Assembly (NCBI RefSeq): GCF_030733745.1
Contig: NZ_JASHIK010000025.1
Span: 1-64,000 of the forward strand
Length of the DNA stretch: 64,000 nt
Direction of reading: 5' to 3'
Source of the DNA: Stappia sp. MMSF_3263
Lineage (GTDB): Bacteria; Pseudomonadota; Alphaproteobacteria; Rhizobiales; Stappiaceae
Shown here: positions 1 through 7,801 of the stretch, one piece after another
Numbering within the stretch: position 1 is the stretch's first letter
How the letters are laid out: every line of letters begins with the position of its first letter
Notes under the pieces: generated by a model
Told to the model about the DNA's origin: nothing
The model's database searches: none
Seen by the model: the letters and a program-made list of their open reading frames with translations, nothing else
Position numbers and translations under genes: made by a program

Positions 1-19
1 GCGCCCCGGCCGCCCCGTC

Positions 20-1417
20 TCAGTTCGTCTTCTGGCCGCGCATGCCGCCGGAGATTTCCTCCGTCTGCTCGGCGACGATCTCGTCCGGCAGCACCAGGTT
101 GAGGATGATGGCAAGCCCCGCCGCCGGCAGCAGGCCGGAGGTCAGGAGCACCTTCACCGTTGCCGGCAGGTGTTGCAGGGCGCCAGGCTCAAGTTGCAAC
201 CCGAGCCCGACCGACAGCGACACGGCAAAGATCACCATGTTGCGGCGGTTCCAGTTGACGTCGGCGAGCATGCTGACGCCAGCCGCCGCGACCATGCCGA
301 ACATGACGATGACGCCGCCGCCGAGCACCTCGATCGGCACGGTCGAGATGATCGCCCCGACCTTCGGCACCAGGCCGCAGACGATCAGGAAGATCGCGCC
401 GATGGTGACCACATGCCGGCTCATCACGCCGGTCATGGCGATCAGGCCGACATTCTGGCTGAAGGACGTGTTCGGCAAACCGCCGAAAATGCCGGCGGCG
501 GCCGTGCCCAGACCGTCGGCATAGGTGGCGCCGGCGATTTCCTTGTCGCTCGCCTCGCGCCCGGCGCCGCCCTTGGCGATGCCCGACACGTCACCCACCG
601 TCTCGATCGCCGAGACGATACCCATCAGACCGAAGCCGATCACCGCCGCCCAGTCGAAGGCGAAGCCGAAGTGGAACGGATCGGGCAGCGAGAACCAGCC
701 GGCGCGGCCGACATTGGCGAAGCTCACCATGCCGAGCGCGAAGGCGACCGCATAGCCGACGATCAGGCCGGCCAGCACGGCCGCCACCGACCACATGCCC
801 CTTGTGAAGAATTTCAGCCCCAGCGTCACGGCGACGACGACAAGCGCCACGCCCCAGTTCTGCAGGCTGCCATAGTCCGGCGTGCCGATCGCCGGCACCC
901 CGCCGGCGGCATACTGGATGCCGACTTTGACCAGCGCCAGGCCGATCATCAGCACCACCAGCCCGGTCACCAGCGACGGCAGGGCGAAGCGGATGCGGCC
1001 GATCACCGTGCCGAGCGTTGCATGGAAGAGCCCGCCGATGACGACGCCGCCCATCAGGGCCGCCATCGCGTCGACGCCCTTGCCCGCCACCAGCGGGATC
1101 ATGATCGGCAGAAAGGCGAAGCTGGTCCCCTGCACCACCGGCAGGCGGGCGCCGACCGGGCCCATGCCGATGGTCTGGAACAGGGTGGCGATGCCGGCAA
1201 AGAGCAGCGACATCTGGATCATGTAGATGAGATCGACGACGCCCGGCGTGCCGAAGCCGAAGCCGGCGGCGCCTGCGACGATGATCGCCGGCGTGATGTT
1301 GCTGACGAACATCGCCAGCACGTGCTGGATGCCCAGCGGCACCGCCTTGGCAAGCGGCGGAGTGTAGTCCGGATCGCGCAATTGCTCCGGGGTTCCGATC
1401 GATTGATCGACGGCCAT
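20..1417 (-). CDS. NCS2 family purine (urate/xanthine) permease
   Basis: A 465-residue polytopic membrane protein of the nucleobase:cation symporter-2 family, which imports xanthine, urate or uracil with a proton or sodium ion. About twelve to fourteen hydrophobic segments fill residues 20-455. The family signature is seen as SFSQNVGLIAMTG around residue 318, and a second motif, GLMGIVSAIETVGD, carries the conserved substrate-binding Glu region near 270. The family alone does not fix the substrate; the neighbouring allantoicase, uraD and uraH genes favour urate or xanthine. It is the most downstream gene of the minus-strand ureide block, 149 bases after allantoicase. The ATG is preceded by a purine-rich stretch (AGGGA). 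Confidence 0.88.
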   Translation of the reverse strand: MAVDQSIGTPEQLRDPDYTPPLAKAVPLGIQHVLAMFVSNITPAIIVAGAAGFGFGTPGVVDLIYMIQMSLLFAGIATLFQTIGMGPVGARLPVVQGTSFAFLPIMIPLVAGKGVDAMAALMGGVVIGGLFHATLGTVIGRIRFALPSLVTGLVVLMIGLALVKVGIQYAAGGVPAIGTPDYGSLQNWGVALVVVAVTLGLKFFTRGMWSVAAVLAGLIVGYAVAFALGMVSFANVGRAGWFSLPDPFHFGFAFDWAAVIGFGLMGIVSAIETVGDVSGIAKGGAGREASDKEIAGATYADGLGTAAAGIFGGLPNTSFSQNVGLIAMTGVMSRHVVTIGAIFLIVCGLVPKVGAIISTVPIEVLGGGVIVMFGMVAAAGVSMLADVNWNRRNMVIFAVSLSVGLGLQLEPGALQHLPATVKVLLTSGLLPAAGLAIILNLVLPDEIVAEQTEEISGGMRGQKTN

Positions 1418-1566
1418 TCCCTCAGTCTCCTTCTGGAAGGTCGCGCGTTTTCGCGCCGTTCTCGTTGTCTCCTTGGAATGACCGGAGCCGGCTTTTTGTC
1501 CGCTTCCTCATACGGACGCCGGTTCTCCGGTCGGATTCAAACCATGTGTGAGCTGGCCCGTCCGCC

Positions 1567-2580
1567 TCAGGCGAGCCTGCCGAAAAGCCGCAGCCGGCTG
1601 ATGCCGCCGTCGGGATGGATGTTGAGCCGCACATGCGTAACCGGCCCGAGCGGCCTGATCGCATCCGTGCCGATGTCGTGGATCGCGTCGGCGGAGAGCT
1701 TCGTGCGCCCGACGAGCTCTTCCCAGAACATCGACGAGGTGACGATGGCCTGGTCGAGATCGCCGGTCATGGCGCCCAGATCCGCCGCCTGCATCGAGCA
1801 GCTTTCCGGGAAATTGCCCTTGTAGAAGGCCGTGTCGACGCTGGCCCGCGCGATCGTGCCGCGCGCGCCCAGCTCGACGATGATCCAGTCGTGACCCGGC
1901 TCGCGGCGACGTCGTGTCTCCCACCCGTCGCCCATGTTGAGACCGCGCCCCGGGGCCAGCATCCTGTGATAGGCGCCGTAATGGGCATCGGAAAAGGCAA
2001 CGATCCGCGCCCCGTTGAGCGCCGAGGCAAGATCGAGTTCCGCCCCGCCGGCGGCCGCCCGGTCGAGTTCGGGCCGGCCGTAGACGCGAAAGCGACCGAC
2101 GCCGCCGTCGGGATGGATGTGCAGCCGCACATGGGTCCATACGCCGGCATTGGCGCAGGCGAAATAGTGGTGGGCACTGGGGCCGAGCGGCGACATCGGC
2201 AGCAGCTCGGTCCACTGGGTCGACCCGTCCGGATCGCCGGCGCAGGAGGCCGCCTCGATGCGGCAGGCCGGCGGGTAGTTGCCGGTGAAATGCGCCGTGT
2301 CGACATCGAAGCCGGTGATCCGGCCACGCGCGGCAAGCCGCACCACGGCCATGTCATGGCCCGGTCCCCGGCGGCGGCGCGATTCCCACCCGTCCATCCA
2401 CTTGCCATTGTCGTCGTAGCGGTCCGGATAGAACACCGCCGCATCGTCCGCGAGCATCCGCGAAACCTCGGCGAAGAAGTCGTCGGTCACCGAGACCGCC
2501 ACGGCGCCGAGACCGGCGGAGGCGAGGTTGATGTCCTTGCGGGCGAAATCCGGACGCTCGTCCGGCTGGTGAGACGTCAT
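1567..2580 (-). CDS. alc: Allantoicase
   Basis: Allantoicase hydrolyses allantoate to ureidoglycolate and urea in the cytoplasm. The 337-residue protein has the family's two similar jelly-roll repeats: residues about 20-165 and 185-335, each with the W(E)SRRRR/WETRRRR-x-PGHD signature (WESRRRRGPGHD near 68, WETRRRREPGHD near 221) and a matching VDTA-F-x-GN-P motif. Length is normal for bacterial allantoicases. It sits 56 bases downstream of uraD on the same strand and upstream of the purine permease. Presence of allantoicase (rather than allantoate amidohydrolase) means the cell makes urea from ureides, which fits the urease operon 47 kb away. Confidence 0.95.
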   Translation of the reverse strand: MTSHQPDERPDFARKDINLASAGLGAVAVSVTDDFFAEVSRMLADDAAVFYPDRYDDNGKWMDGWESRRRRGPGHDMAVVRLAARGRITGFDVDTAHFTGNYPPACRIEAASCAGDPDGSTQWTELLPMSPLGPSAHHYFACANAGVWTHVRLHIHPDGGVGRFRVYGRPELDRAAAGGAELDLASALNGARIVAFSDAHYGAYHRMLAPGRGLNMGDGWETRRRREPGHDWIIVELGARGTIARASVDTAFYKGNFPESCSMQAADLGAMTGDLDQAIVTSSMFWEELVGRTKLSADAIHDIGTDAIRPLGPVTHVRLNIHPDGGISRLRLFGRLA

Positions 2581-2636
2581 GTCGTCGGTCCTCGTGTAAT
2601 ACGGCGCGGTTTCGGGCGCTCGAGTGGGGTCCGGCC

Positions 2637-3185
2637 TCAGCCGGGAAGCATGTCCTTGAGCCGCAGCAGCGCGATCCGCTCCACCTGGGCGCAGGCGGTG
2701 GCGAATTCGCTCTCGCGGTCGTTGCCGATTCGCGCCTCGAAATTTTCCAGGATCTCGGCCTTGCCGCGCCCCTTCACCGCCAGGATGAACGGAAAGCCGA
2801 AGCGGGCGGTGTAGCGCTCGTTGAGCTCGGTAAAGCGGGCGCGTTCAGCATCTGTCAGCGCATCGAGCCCGGCCGAGGCCTGCTCGCCAGTGGATTCGGC
2901 CGTCAGCCGCCTTGCCGCCGCAAGCTTGCCGGCAAGGTCGGGATGGGCCTTGAGCACGCCGAGCCGCTCGGCCTCGCTTGCCGTACGGAACTGCGCCACC
3001 AGCCGCGCATGCAGCCCGTCAGCACTGTCGGCATCCGGTCCCAGGCCTGCCGCATGAACCCGCTCGGCGATCCAGGGCGAATGCTCGAAGACGCCGCCAA
3101 AGCGAACGACGAAGGCATCGCGCTCCATGCGCGAAGGCGCAGGTGCGGACGACGGCGACGACGGCGGATGCGTGCTCGAACTCAC
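2637..3185 (-). CDS. uraD: OHCU decarboxylase
   Basis: 2-oxo-4-hydroxy-4-carboxy-5-ureidoimidazoline decarboxylase, the last step giving S-allantoin from urate oxidation. The 182-residue sequence shows the family motif HPDLAGKL with the catalytic His near residue 81, followed by an Asp/Glu-rich helix with LNERYTARFGFPFILAVKGR and a C-terminal EARIGND segment. The start used is GTG with GGGAG about 11 bases upstream; an in-frame ATG at residue 20 (MERDAFV) begins the conserved part and is an alternative, since the first 19 residues are Ser/Pro-rich and unconserved-looking. Divergent from uraH across a palindrome. Confidence 0.93.
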   Translation of the reverse strand: MSSSTHPPSSPSSAPAPSRMERDAFVVRFGGVFEHSPWIAERVHAAGLGPDADSADGLHARLVAQFRTASEAERLGVLKAHPDLAGKLAAARRLTAESTGEQASAGLDALTDAERARFTELNERYTARFGFPFILAVKGRGKAEILENFEARIGNDRESEFATACAQVERIALLRLKDMLPG

Positions 3186-3251
3186 CGGGCTCTCCCGTTT
3201 CAGGGTCGCAGGAACAGCGTTCGTCTATTGGTAATGCAAAACAATCACCGC

Positions 3252-3276
3252 CTCTTTCAAAATTTTCTTGAAAGAG
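3252..3276. promoter_or_regulatory. Palindromic operator between uraD and uraH
   Basis: A perfect 9-bp inverted repeat, CTCTTTCAA and TTGAAAGAG, separated by seven bases (AATTTTC), lies in the 174-base gap between two divergent ureide genes. The gap is clearly AT-richer than its surroundings. The size and symmetry fit a dimeric transcription factor site controlling both genes. The regulator is not in the window and the family cannot be told from the site. A role as RNA hairpin is less likely because it is followed by neither T tract nor start codon at close range. Confidence 0.6.
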
Positions 3277-3359
3277 ATATCCGCCCGCCCCCGGCTTGGC
3301 CGCGCATGCCCCGGCAGTCAGGATCGCCGCCGACGGATCGGCGGCAGGAGATCGACGCG

Positions 3360-3767
3360 ATGGCAGGACAAGACATGGCACCGGCGGAGGGAGGATATCT
3401 CACCACCCACGTGCTCGACACGGCGCGCGGTATCCCCGCCCGGGGCATCCCGGTCACGGTCGACCGGCTTGCTCCCGACGGGGCTCGCATCCGTCTGGCG
3501 GAGGCCGTCACCAACGCCGACGGACGCACCGACGCACCGCTCCTGGCGAAAGGCGAACTTGTCCCCGGTTGCTACGAAATTGTCTTCGATTGCGTGCAAT
3601 ATCTGCAAAACTCAGCAAAAATTCGCAAAAATGACGCAGAAATAGGCCCGTTTCTGCGCGAAATTCCGGTCCGTTTCGTGTTTTCCGGGGCAAACGGGGA
3701 CAAGTCGCACCTGCATGTGCCGCTGCTGCTGTCGCCCTTCGGCTACGCGACCTATCGCGGCAGCTAG
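3360..3767 (+). CDS. uraH: 5-hydroxyisourate hydrolase (transthyretin-like)
   Basis: HIU hydrolase converts 5-hydroxyisourate, the product of urate oxidase, to OHCU, the substrate of UraD. The 135-residue protein has the N-terminal LTTHVLDTARGIPA motif with the active-site His near residue 16, the SHLHVPLLLSPFGY motif, and the diagnostic C-terminal tetrapeptide YRGS that separates true HIUases from transthyretins. The ATG is preceded by AGGAG at about 10 bases; longer in-frame extensions upstream lack family similarity. Its stop codon and that of the convergent acyl-CoA synthetase share the tetranucleotide CTAG. Confidence 0.95.
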   Translation: MAGQDMAPAEGGYLTTHVLDTARGIPARGIPVTVDRLAPDGARIRLAEAVTNADGRTDAPLLAKGELVPGCYEIVFDCVQYLQNSAKIRKNDAEIGPFLREIPVRFVFSGANGDKSHLHVPLLLSPFGYATYRGS

Positions 3768-5392
3768 CCCTCTTCGCGCAGCAGCCGGCGGATGACCTTG
3801 CCGGTCGTCGTCATCGGCAGCGCGTCGACAAAGGCGACCTCGCGCGGATATTCGTGGGCCGAAAGCCGGGTCCTGACAAAGCCCCGGATCTCCTCGGCCA
3901 GCGCCTCGTCCGGCACGACGCCGTCGGCCGGCACGATGAAGGCCTTGACGATCTCGGTGCGCAGCGGATCCGGCTTGCCGACGGCCGCGGCCAGCCGCAC
4001 CGCCGGATGGGCGAGCAGGCAGTCCTCGATCTCGCTCGGGCCGATCCGATAGCCGGCCGAAGTGATGATGTCGTCGTCACGGCCGATGAAATGGACATAG
4101 CCATCTTCGTCGATGACGCCCTGGTCGCCCGTCGTCATCCAGTCGCCGATGAACTTCGCCGCCGTCGCGGCGGGATCGTTCCAGTAGCCGAGGAACATCA
4201 CCGGATCGGGTCGGCGCACGGCAATCTGCCCCTGCACGCCGGCGGAGAGCACCGCGCCGTCCTCGCCAAGGACCGCCACCTCGTGGCCCGGAACGGCTTT
4301 GCCGATGGCCCCTGCCCGGCTGACGCCAATGGCGGCGCAGGAGCCGATGACGGCGTTGCATTCGGTCTGGCCGTAGAACTCGTTGACCGTGATCCCCAAC
4401 TCGTCCCGCGTCCAGTCATAGGCCTCGCGGCCGAGCGCCTCCCCGGCCGAGCCGAGGCTGCGCAATGCCAGCTCGAAGCGCTCGCGCGGCCGCGACACGG
4501 CGCGCATCATCTTCAGCGCCGTCGGCGGGATGAAGGCGTTGCGCACGCCGTGATCCCGCATCAGGGCGAAGGCCCGTTCGGGATCGAACTTCTCGAACCG
4601 GTGGGAGACCACCGGCACGCCGAGGCTGAGAGCGGGAAACAGCGCGTTGAGAAGACCGCCGGCCCAGGCCCAGTCGGCCGGCGTCCACAGGATGTCGCCC
4701 GGCTGCGGCATGAAATCCTGCGACATCTGGATGCCCGGCATGTGACCGGGCAGCACCCGGTGACCGTGCAGCGCACCCTTCGGCTGGCCGGTCGTGCCGG
4801 ATGTATAGATCATCAGCGCCGGATCGTCGGGACCGGTCGCCAGTGTCTCGAAATCCTCGCGGGCTGCCGCAAGGAGCGCGTCGAAGCCAGACGTGCCTTC
4901 CGGCAGCGCGCCCGCCACCTCACCCGTGACGATGCGCAGGCGCAGCTCCGGCAAGGCATCGCCCAGCGCCTCGAGCTTGGCAAGCCCGGCCGCGTCGGTG
5001 ACGATCGCCGCCGCGCCCGAATGCTCCAGCCGGTAGCGCAGCGCCTCGGCGCCGAAGAGGCTGGCCAATGGCACCGCGATGGCGCCCATCCGGTAGATGG
5101 CAAGATGCGCGATCAGCGTCTCGGGAGCTTGCGGCAGCAGCAGCGCCACCCGCTCGCCCCGGGTCACGCCCTTGGCCGCCAGCGCATTGGCGAAGCGGCC
5201 GGAGGCCGCCTGCAGCGCGCCGTAGCTCCAGCGCTCCGTCTCCCCGTCCGCCCGCCGGTGCAGCAGCGCGATCCGCTCCGGCTCGCGCACCGCGAAACGG
5301 CCGCAGGCAAGCTCGGCAATGTTGCAGGTGGCAGGCACCTGCCAGCGGAAGCGGTCGGTCAGCTCGGAAAAGGACGCTGCAGGCTCAAGCAC
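3764..5392 (-). CDS. AMP-dependent acyl-CoA synthetase
   Basis: A 542-residue adenylate-forming enzyme (ANL superfamily) that activates a carboxylic acid with ATP and CoA. Motifs in order: the phosphate loop YTSGTTGQPKG near 192, EFYGQTECNAVIG near 338, TGDQGVIDEDGYVHFIGR near 417 and the C-terminal catalytic Lys in MTTTGKVIRRLL near 532. The overall shape resembles acetyl/medium-chain acyl-CoA synthetases, but the acid substrate cannot be named from sequence. Its location next to ureide genes does not obviously explain its job. Convergent with uraH, sharing 4 bases; 11 bases downstream of the CAP-domain lipoprotein gene. Confidence 0.85.
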   Translation of the reverse strand: MLEPAASFSELTDRFRWQVPATCNIAELACGRFAVREPERIALLHRRADGETERWSYGALQAASGRFANALAAKGVTRGERVALLLPQAPETLIAHLAIYRMGAIAVPLASLFGAEALRYRLEHSGAAAIVTDAAGLAKLEALGDALPELRLRIVTGEVAGALPEGTSGFDALLAAAREDFETLATGPDDPALMIYTSGTTGQPKGALHGHRVLPGHMPGIQMSQDFMPQPGDILWTPADWAWAGGLLNALFPALSLGVPVVSHRFEKFDPERAFALMRDHGVRNAFIPPTALKMMRAVSRPRERFELALRSLGSAGEALGREAYDWTRDELGITVNEFYGQTECNAVIGSCAAIGVSRAGAIGKAVPGHEVAVLGEDGAVLSAGVQGQIAVRRPDPVMFLGYWNDPAATAAKFIGDWMTTGDQGVIDEDGYVHFIGRDDDIITSAGYRIGPSEIEDCLLAHPAVRLAAAVGKPDPLRTEIVKAFIVPADGVVPDEALAEEIRGFVRTRLSAHEYPREVAFVDALPMTTTGKVIRRLLREEG

Positions 5393-5403
5393 GATGCCGC
5401 CCC

Positions 5404-5922
5404 TCAGCGGGCCGTGGGCGGGGCGGCCAGCACCAGCGACCAGAACACCTTGTGCTTGGAGCCCGATGCATAGGCCGTGGCGATGCCCATTCGCGTCGCC
5501 CTGTCGTCGAGCATGACGGCGTTGTGCTTGGGCGAATCGCGCCAGCCGGAAAAGGCCTCGGCCAACGTCCGGTAGCCGGCGCTGACATTTTCCACCGCAT
5601 AGGTGTTGGTTTCGCCGACGGCCCCGAGCCGGGCGGCAAGGCCGTTTCCGGCGGACAGCGACGCCTTCACGTCGCCGGCCCGGGCCATGGCGGCGGCCTG
5701 CGCCTGCGCGGCGCGCATCAGGGCCGGATCGATGGTCAGCGATCCCGCGCCGTTCGACTGGCGGTAGCTGGAAATCATCTGCTGCGCGGACGGTGCGTCG
5801 ACGGCGGCGTCGACCCGCGCCATGTCCTTGTAGTAGGGCGGCACGACGCTGCGCTCGGGCATGCAGGCGGCCACGAGCAGCCCGGTCAGGGCAAGACAGG
5901 CAAGACTGAGACGAGAGGTCAT
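5404..5922 (-). CDS. CAP-domain (SCP/PR1-like) lipoprotein
   Basis: A 172-residue predicted lipoprotein: hydrophobic signal with lipobox LLVAAC near residue 20, then a CAP (cysteine-rich secretory/antigen 5/PR-1) domain from about residue 45 to 165. Recognisable pieces are the helical QAQAAAMAR stretch, ENVSAGYRTLAEAFSGWRDSPKHNAVML (the conserved W-x-x-SPxHxxxML motif, here with the second metal-ligand-type His retained) and GIATAYASGSKHKVFW. Bacterial CAP proteins are exported and of mostly unknown function. It ends 11 bases before the acyl-CoA synthetase on the same strand. Confidence 0.82.
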   Translation of the reverse strand: MTSRLSLACLALTGLLVAACMPERSVVPPYYKDMARVDAAVDAPSAQQMISSYRQSNGAGSLTIDPALMRAAQAQAAAMARAGDVKASLSAGNGLAARLGAVGETNTYAVENVSAGYRTLAEAFSGWRDSPKHNAVMLDDRATRMGIATAYASGSKHKVFWSLVLAAPPTAR

Positions 5923-6060
5923 GATGCCCTCATAATGCCCCGCACGCCGCGGGGCGAGGAAAAAGGGAGGCCGGACCGCGCACCGGCATCTTCCGGCCGG
6001 GCGTCCGGCGCGCGGCCCGCGTCGCGGCCACGCGCCCTATCCCTTAAGCCCTCGCGATTG

Positions 6061-6109
6061 AAAAAGCGTTGACGGCAGAGCCCGGCCGCCGGCGCGGCCG
6101 GGCTCTGCC
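6061..6109 (-). terminator. Rho-independent terminator of ccr
   Basis: A perfect 16-bp inverted repeat (GGCAGAGCCCGGCCGC against GCGGCCGGGCTCTGCC, positions 6074-6089 and 6094-6109, 4-base loop) lies just after the ccr stop codon on the minus strand and is followed, after eight bases, by a run of five T on that strand (6061-6065). Confidence 0.85.
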
Positions 6110-6135
6110 TGTCGCGGGATGCTTCGCGGGAGGCG

Positions 6136-7431
6136 CTACTTCGCGCCCGCCGCCAGCACGTCGTCAAACGTACGCAGGCCCGTCGTGGGTGCATTGACCA
6201 GCACCGCCATGTTGCCCGGCGCATGCTGGTTCTTCCACATCTTGGTATGCGCGCGCGGGATGTCCTCCCATGGGAAGACCTCGCTCATGCACGGGTCGAT
6301 GCGCCGGTCCATCACCGCCTTGTTGGCCTCCGAGGCCTGCTTCAGATGGGCGAAATGCGAACCCTGGATGCGCTTCTGCCGCATCCACACGTAGCGGGCG
6401 TCGAAGGTCAGGTTGAAGCCGGTCGTGCCGGCGCAGAACACCACCATGCCGCCGCGCTTGACCACAAGGCAGGAGACCGGGAAGGTCGCCTCTCCGGGAT
6501 GCTCGAACACCATGTCGACATCGTTGCCCTTGCCGGTGATCTCCCAGATCGCCTTGCCGAAGCGCCGTGCCTCCTTCAGCCAGTCATTGTATTCGGGCGA
6601 GTTGACCGTCGGCATCTGGCCCCAGCAGTTGAAGTCCTTGCGGTTGATCACGCCCTTGGCCCCGAGCGAGAGCACGTAGTCGCGCTTGTCCTCGTCGGAA
6701 ATCACGCCGATGGCATTGGCGCCGGCCGCCGCCGCGAGCTGGATGCCGAAGACGCCGAGGCCGCCCGAGGCGCCCCACACGAGCACGTTCTGACCCGGCC
6801 GCAACTGGTGCGGTGAATGGCCGAACAGCATGCGGTAGGCGGTCGCCAGCGTCAGCGTGTAGCAGGCGGCCTCCTCCCAGGTCAGGTGCTGCGGCCGCGG
6901 CATCAGCTGCTGCGACTGCACCCGGCAGAACTGCGAGAACGACCCGTCCGGCGTCTCGTAACCCCAGATCCGCTGGGAGGAGGAGAACATCGGATCGCCG
7001 CCATTGCACTCCTCGTCGTCGCCGTCGTCCTGGTTGCAGTGGATGACGACCTCGTCGCCGACCTTCCAGCGCTTCACCTTGGAACCGACGGCCCAGACGA
7101 TGCCCGAGGCATCCGATCCGGCGATGTGGAAGGGCGTGTCGTGCACCTTGAACACCGAGATCGGCTCACCGAGGCCGGCCCAGATGCCGTTGTAGTTGAC
7201 GCCGGCGGCCATCACCAGGACCAGCACCTCGTTGCTGTCCAGCTCCCAGGTCGGCACCACCTCGAGCTTCATCGCCTCCTCCGGCGGCCCGTGCCGGTCT
7301 GGCCGGATGGTCCAGGCATACATGGTCTTCGGCACATGGCCGAGCGGCGGGATCTCGCCGATCTCGTAAAGGTCCTTCACCGGGCGATCCTCCGCCTCGC
7401 GATTGTCGTTTGCCTGCTGAGCATTGCCCAT
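6136..7431 (-). CDS. ccrA: Crotonyl-CoA carboxylase/reductase
   Basis: Ccr reductively carboxylates crotonyl-CoA to (2S)-ethylmalonyl-CoA with NADPH and CO2, the key step of the ethylmalonyl-CoA pathway for acetate assimilation without isocitrate lyase. The 431-residue sequence is a medium-chain dehydrogenase: family start KDLYEIGEIPPLGHVPKTMYAW, VNYNGIWAGLGEP, HIAGSDASGIVWAVG, an acidic insert with CNQDDGDDEECNGGDP, and the NADPH loop GASGGLGVFG. The start chosen (MGNAQQAND) gives the usual length with GGGAGG about 12 bases upstream; a longer frame of 43 residues upstream is low-complexity and lacks a better site. Divergent from ecm, the next but two enzyme of the pathway. Confidence 0.96.
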   Translation of the reverse strand: MGNAQQANDNREAEDRPVKDLYEIGEIPPLGHVPKTMYAWTIRPDRHGPPEEAMKLEVVPTWELDSNEVLVLVMAAGVNYNGIWAGLGEPISVFKVHDTPFHIAGSDASGIVWAVGSKVKRWKVGDEVVIHCNQDDGDDEECNGGDPMFSSSQRIWGYETPDGSFSQFCRVQSQQLMPRPQHLTWEEAACYTLTLATAYRMLFGHSPHQLRPGQNVLVWGASGGLGVFGIQLAAAAGANAIGVISDEDKRDYVLSLGAKGVINRKDFNCWGQMPTVNSPEYNDWLKEARRFGKAIWEITGKGNDVDMVFEHPGEATFPVSCLVVKRGGMVVFCAGTTGFNLTFDARYVWMRQKRIQGSHFAHLKQASEANKAVMDRRIDPCMSEVFPWEDIPRAHTKMWKNQHAPGNMAVLVNAPTTGLRTFDDVLAAGAK

Positions 7432-7801
7432 TCCAGCATGTCCTCCCGTTTTTTCAACTCGTCCTGGATGCGGTGACCGCACATCCCGTTCGCAACGCCG
7501 TCTCTCGTTACCTTCATGCTGCAACGCATCATGCCAAAGCCGTCCGATGCGCCCATCCACGAAACTATCGTGCGAAAAAATGGTGTTGCGCTATTGGACT
7601 ATTGCTTAATTGGCGCATTTGCCCAAGAGTGTTTTTGCATTGCACCTAGAAATAGTGCGAGTGCGAGCGCCCCAGGCGGCGTGATTTCGGGAGGATGGCT
7701 CACCCGGCGGGAGACGGGGAGCCAAGAAAAATCAGCAAGATGCCCGGTCCTGCGGCCCCTCATGGCCGCCGCCACGGGCACGATGGCGCGAGGAGTGTTC
7801 C
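7432..7801. promoter_or_regulatory. Divergent ccr-ecm control region with 12-base direct repeats
   Basis: 370 bases with no gene separate the divergent ccr and ecm starts. The middle, about 7560-7660, is AT-rich relative to the window. It holds an imperfect direct repeat TTGCGCTATTGG (7586-7597) and TTGCTTAATTGG (7602-7613), 16 bases apart start to start, followed by TTTGCCCAA and TTTTTGCATTGCACC. These TTGC-centred elements look like operator or promoter sequence, but I cannot assign a regulator or exact -35/-10. GAGGAG before the ecm ATG is its ribosome site. I see no cobalamin riboswitch features. Confidence 0.5.

Noticed and set aside
170-1825. Long plus-strand frame opposite the permease and allantoicase
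   Set aside because: Its translation is dominated by His, Asp, Arg and Gln with no domain, the usual mirror of a GC-rich gene; the minus-strand proteins are clear families.
7432-7801. Cobalamin riboswitch upstream of ecm
   Set aside because: I looked for the conserved B12-box core and supporting stems and found none on the ecm strand.
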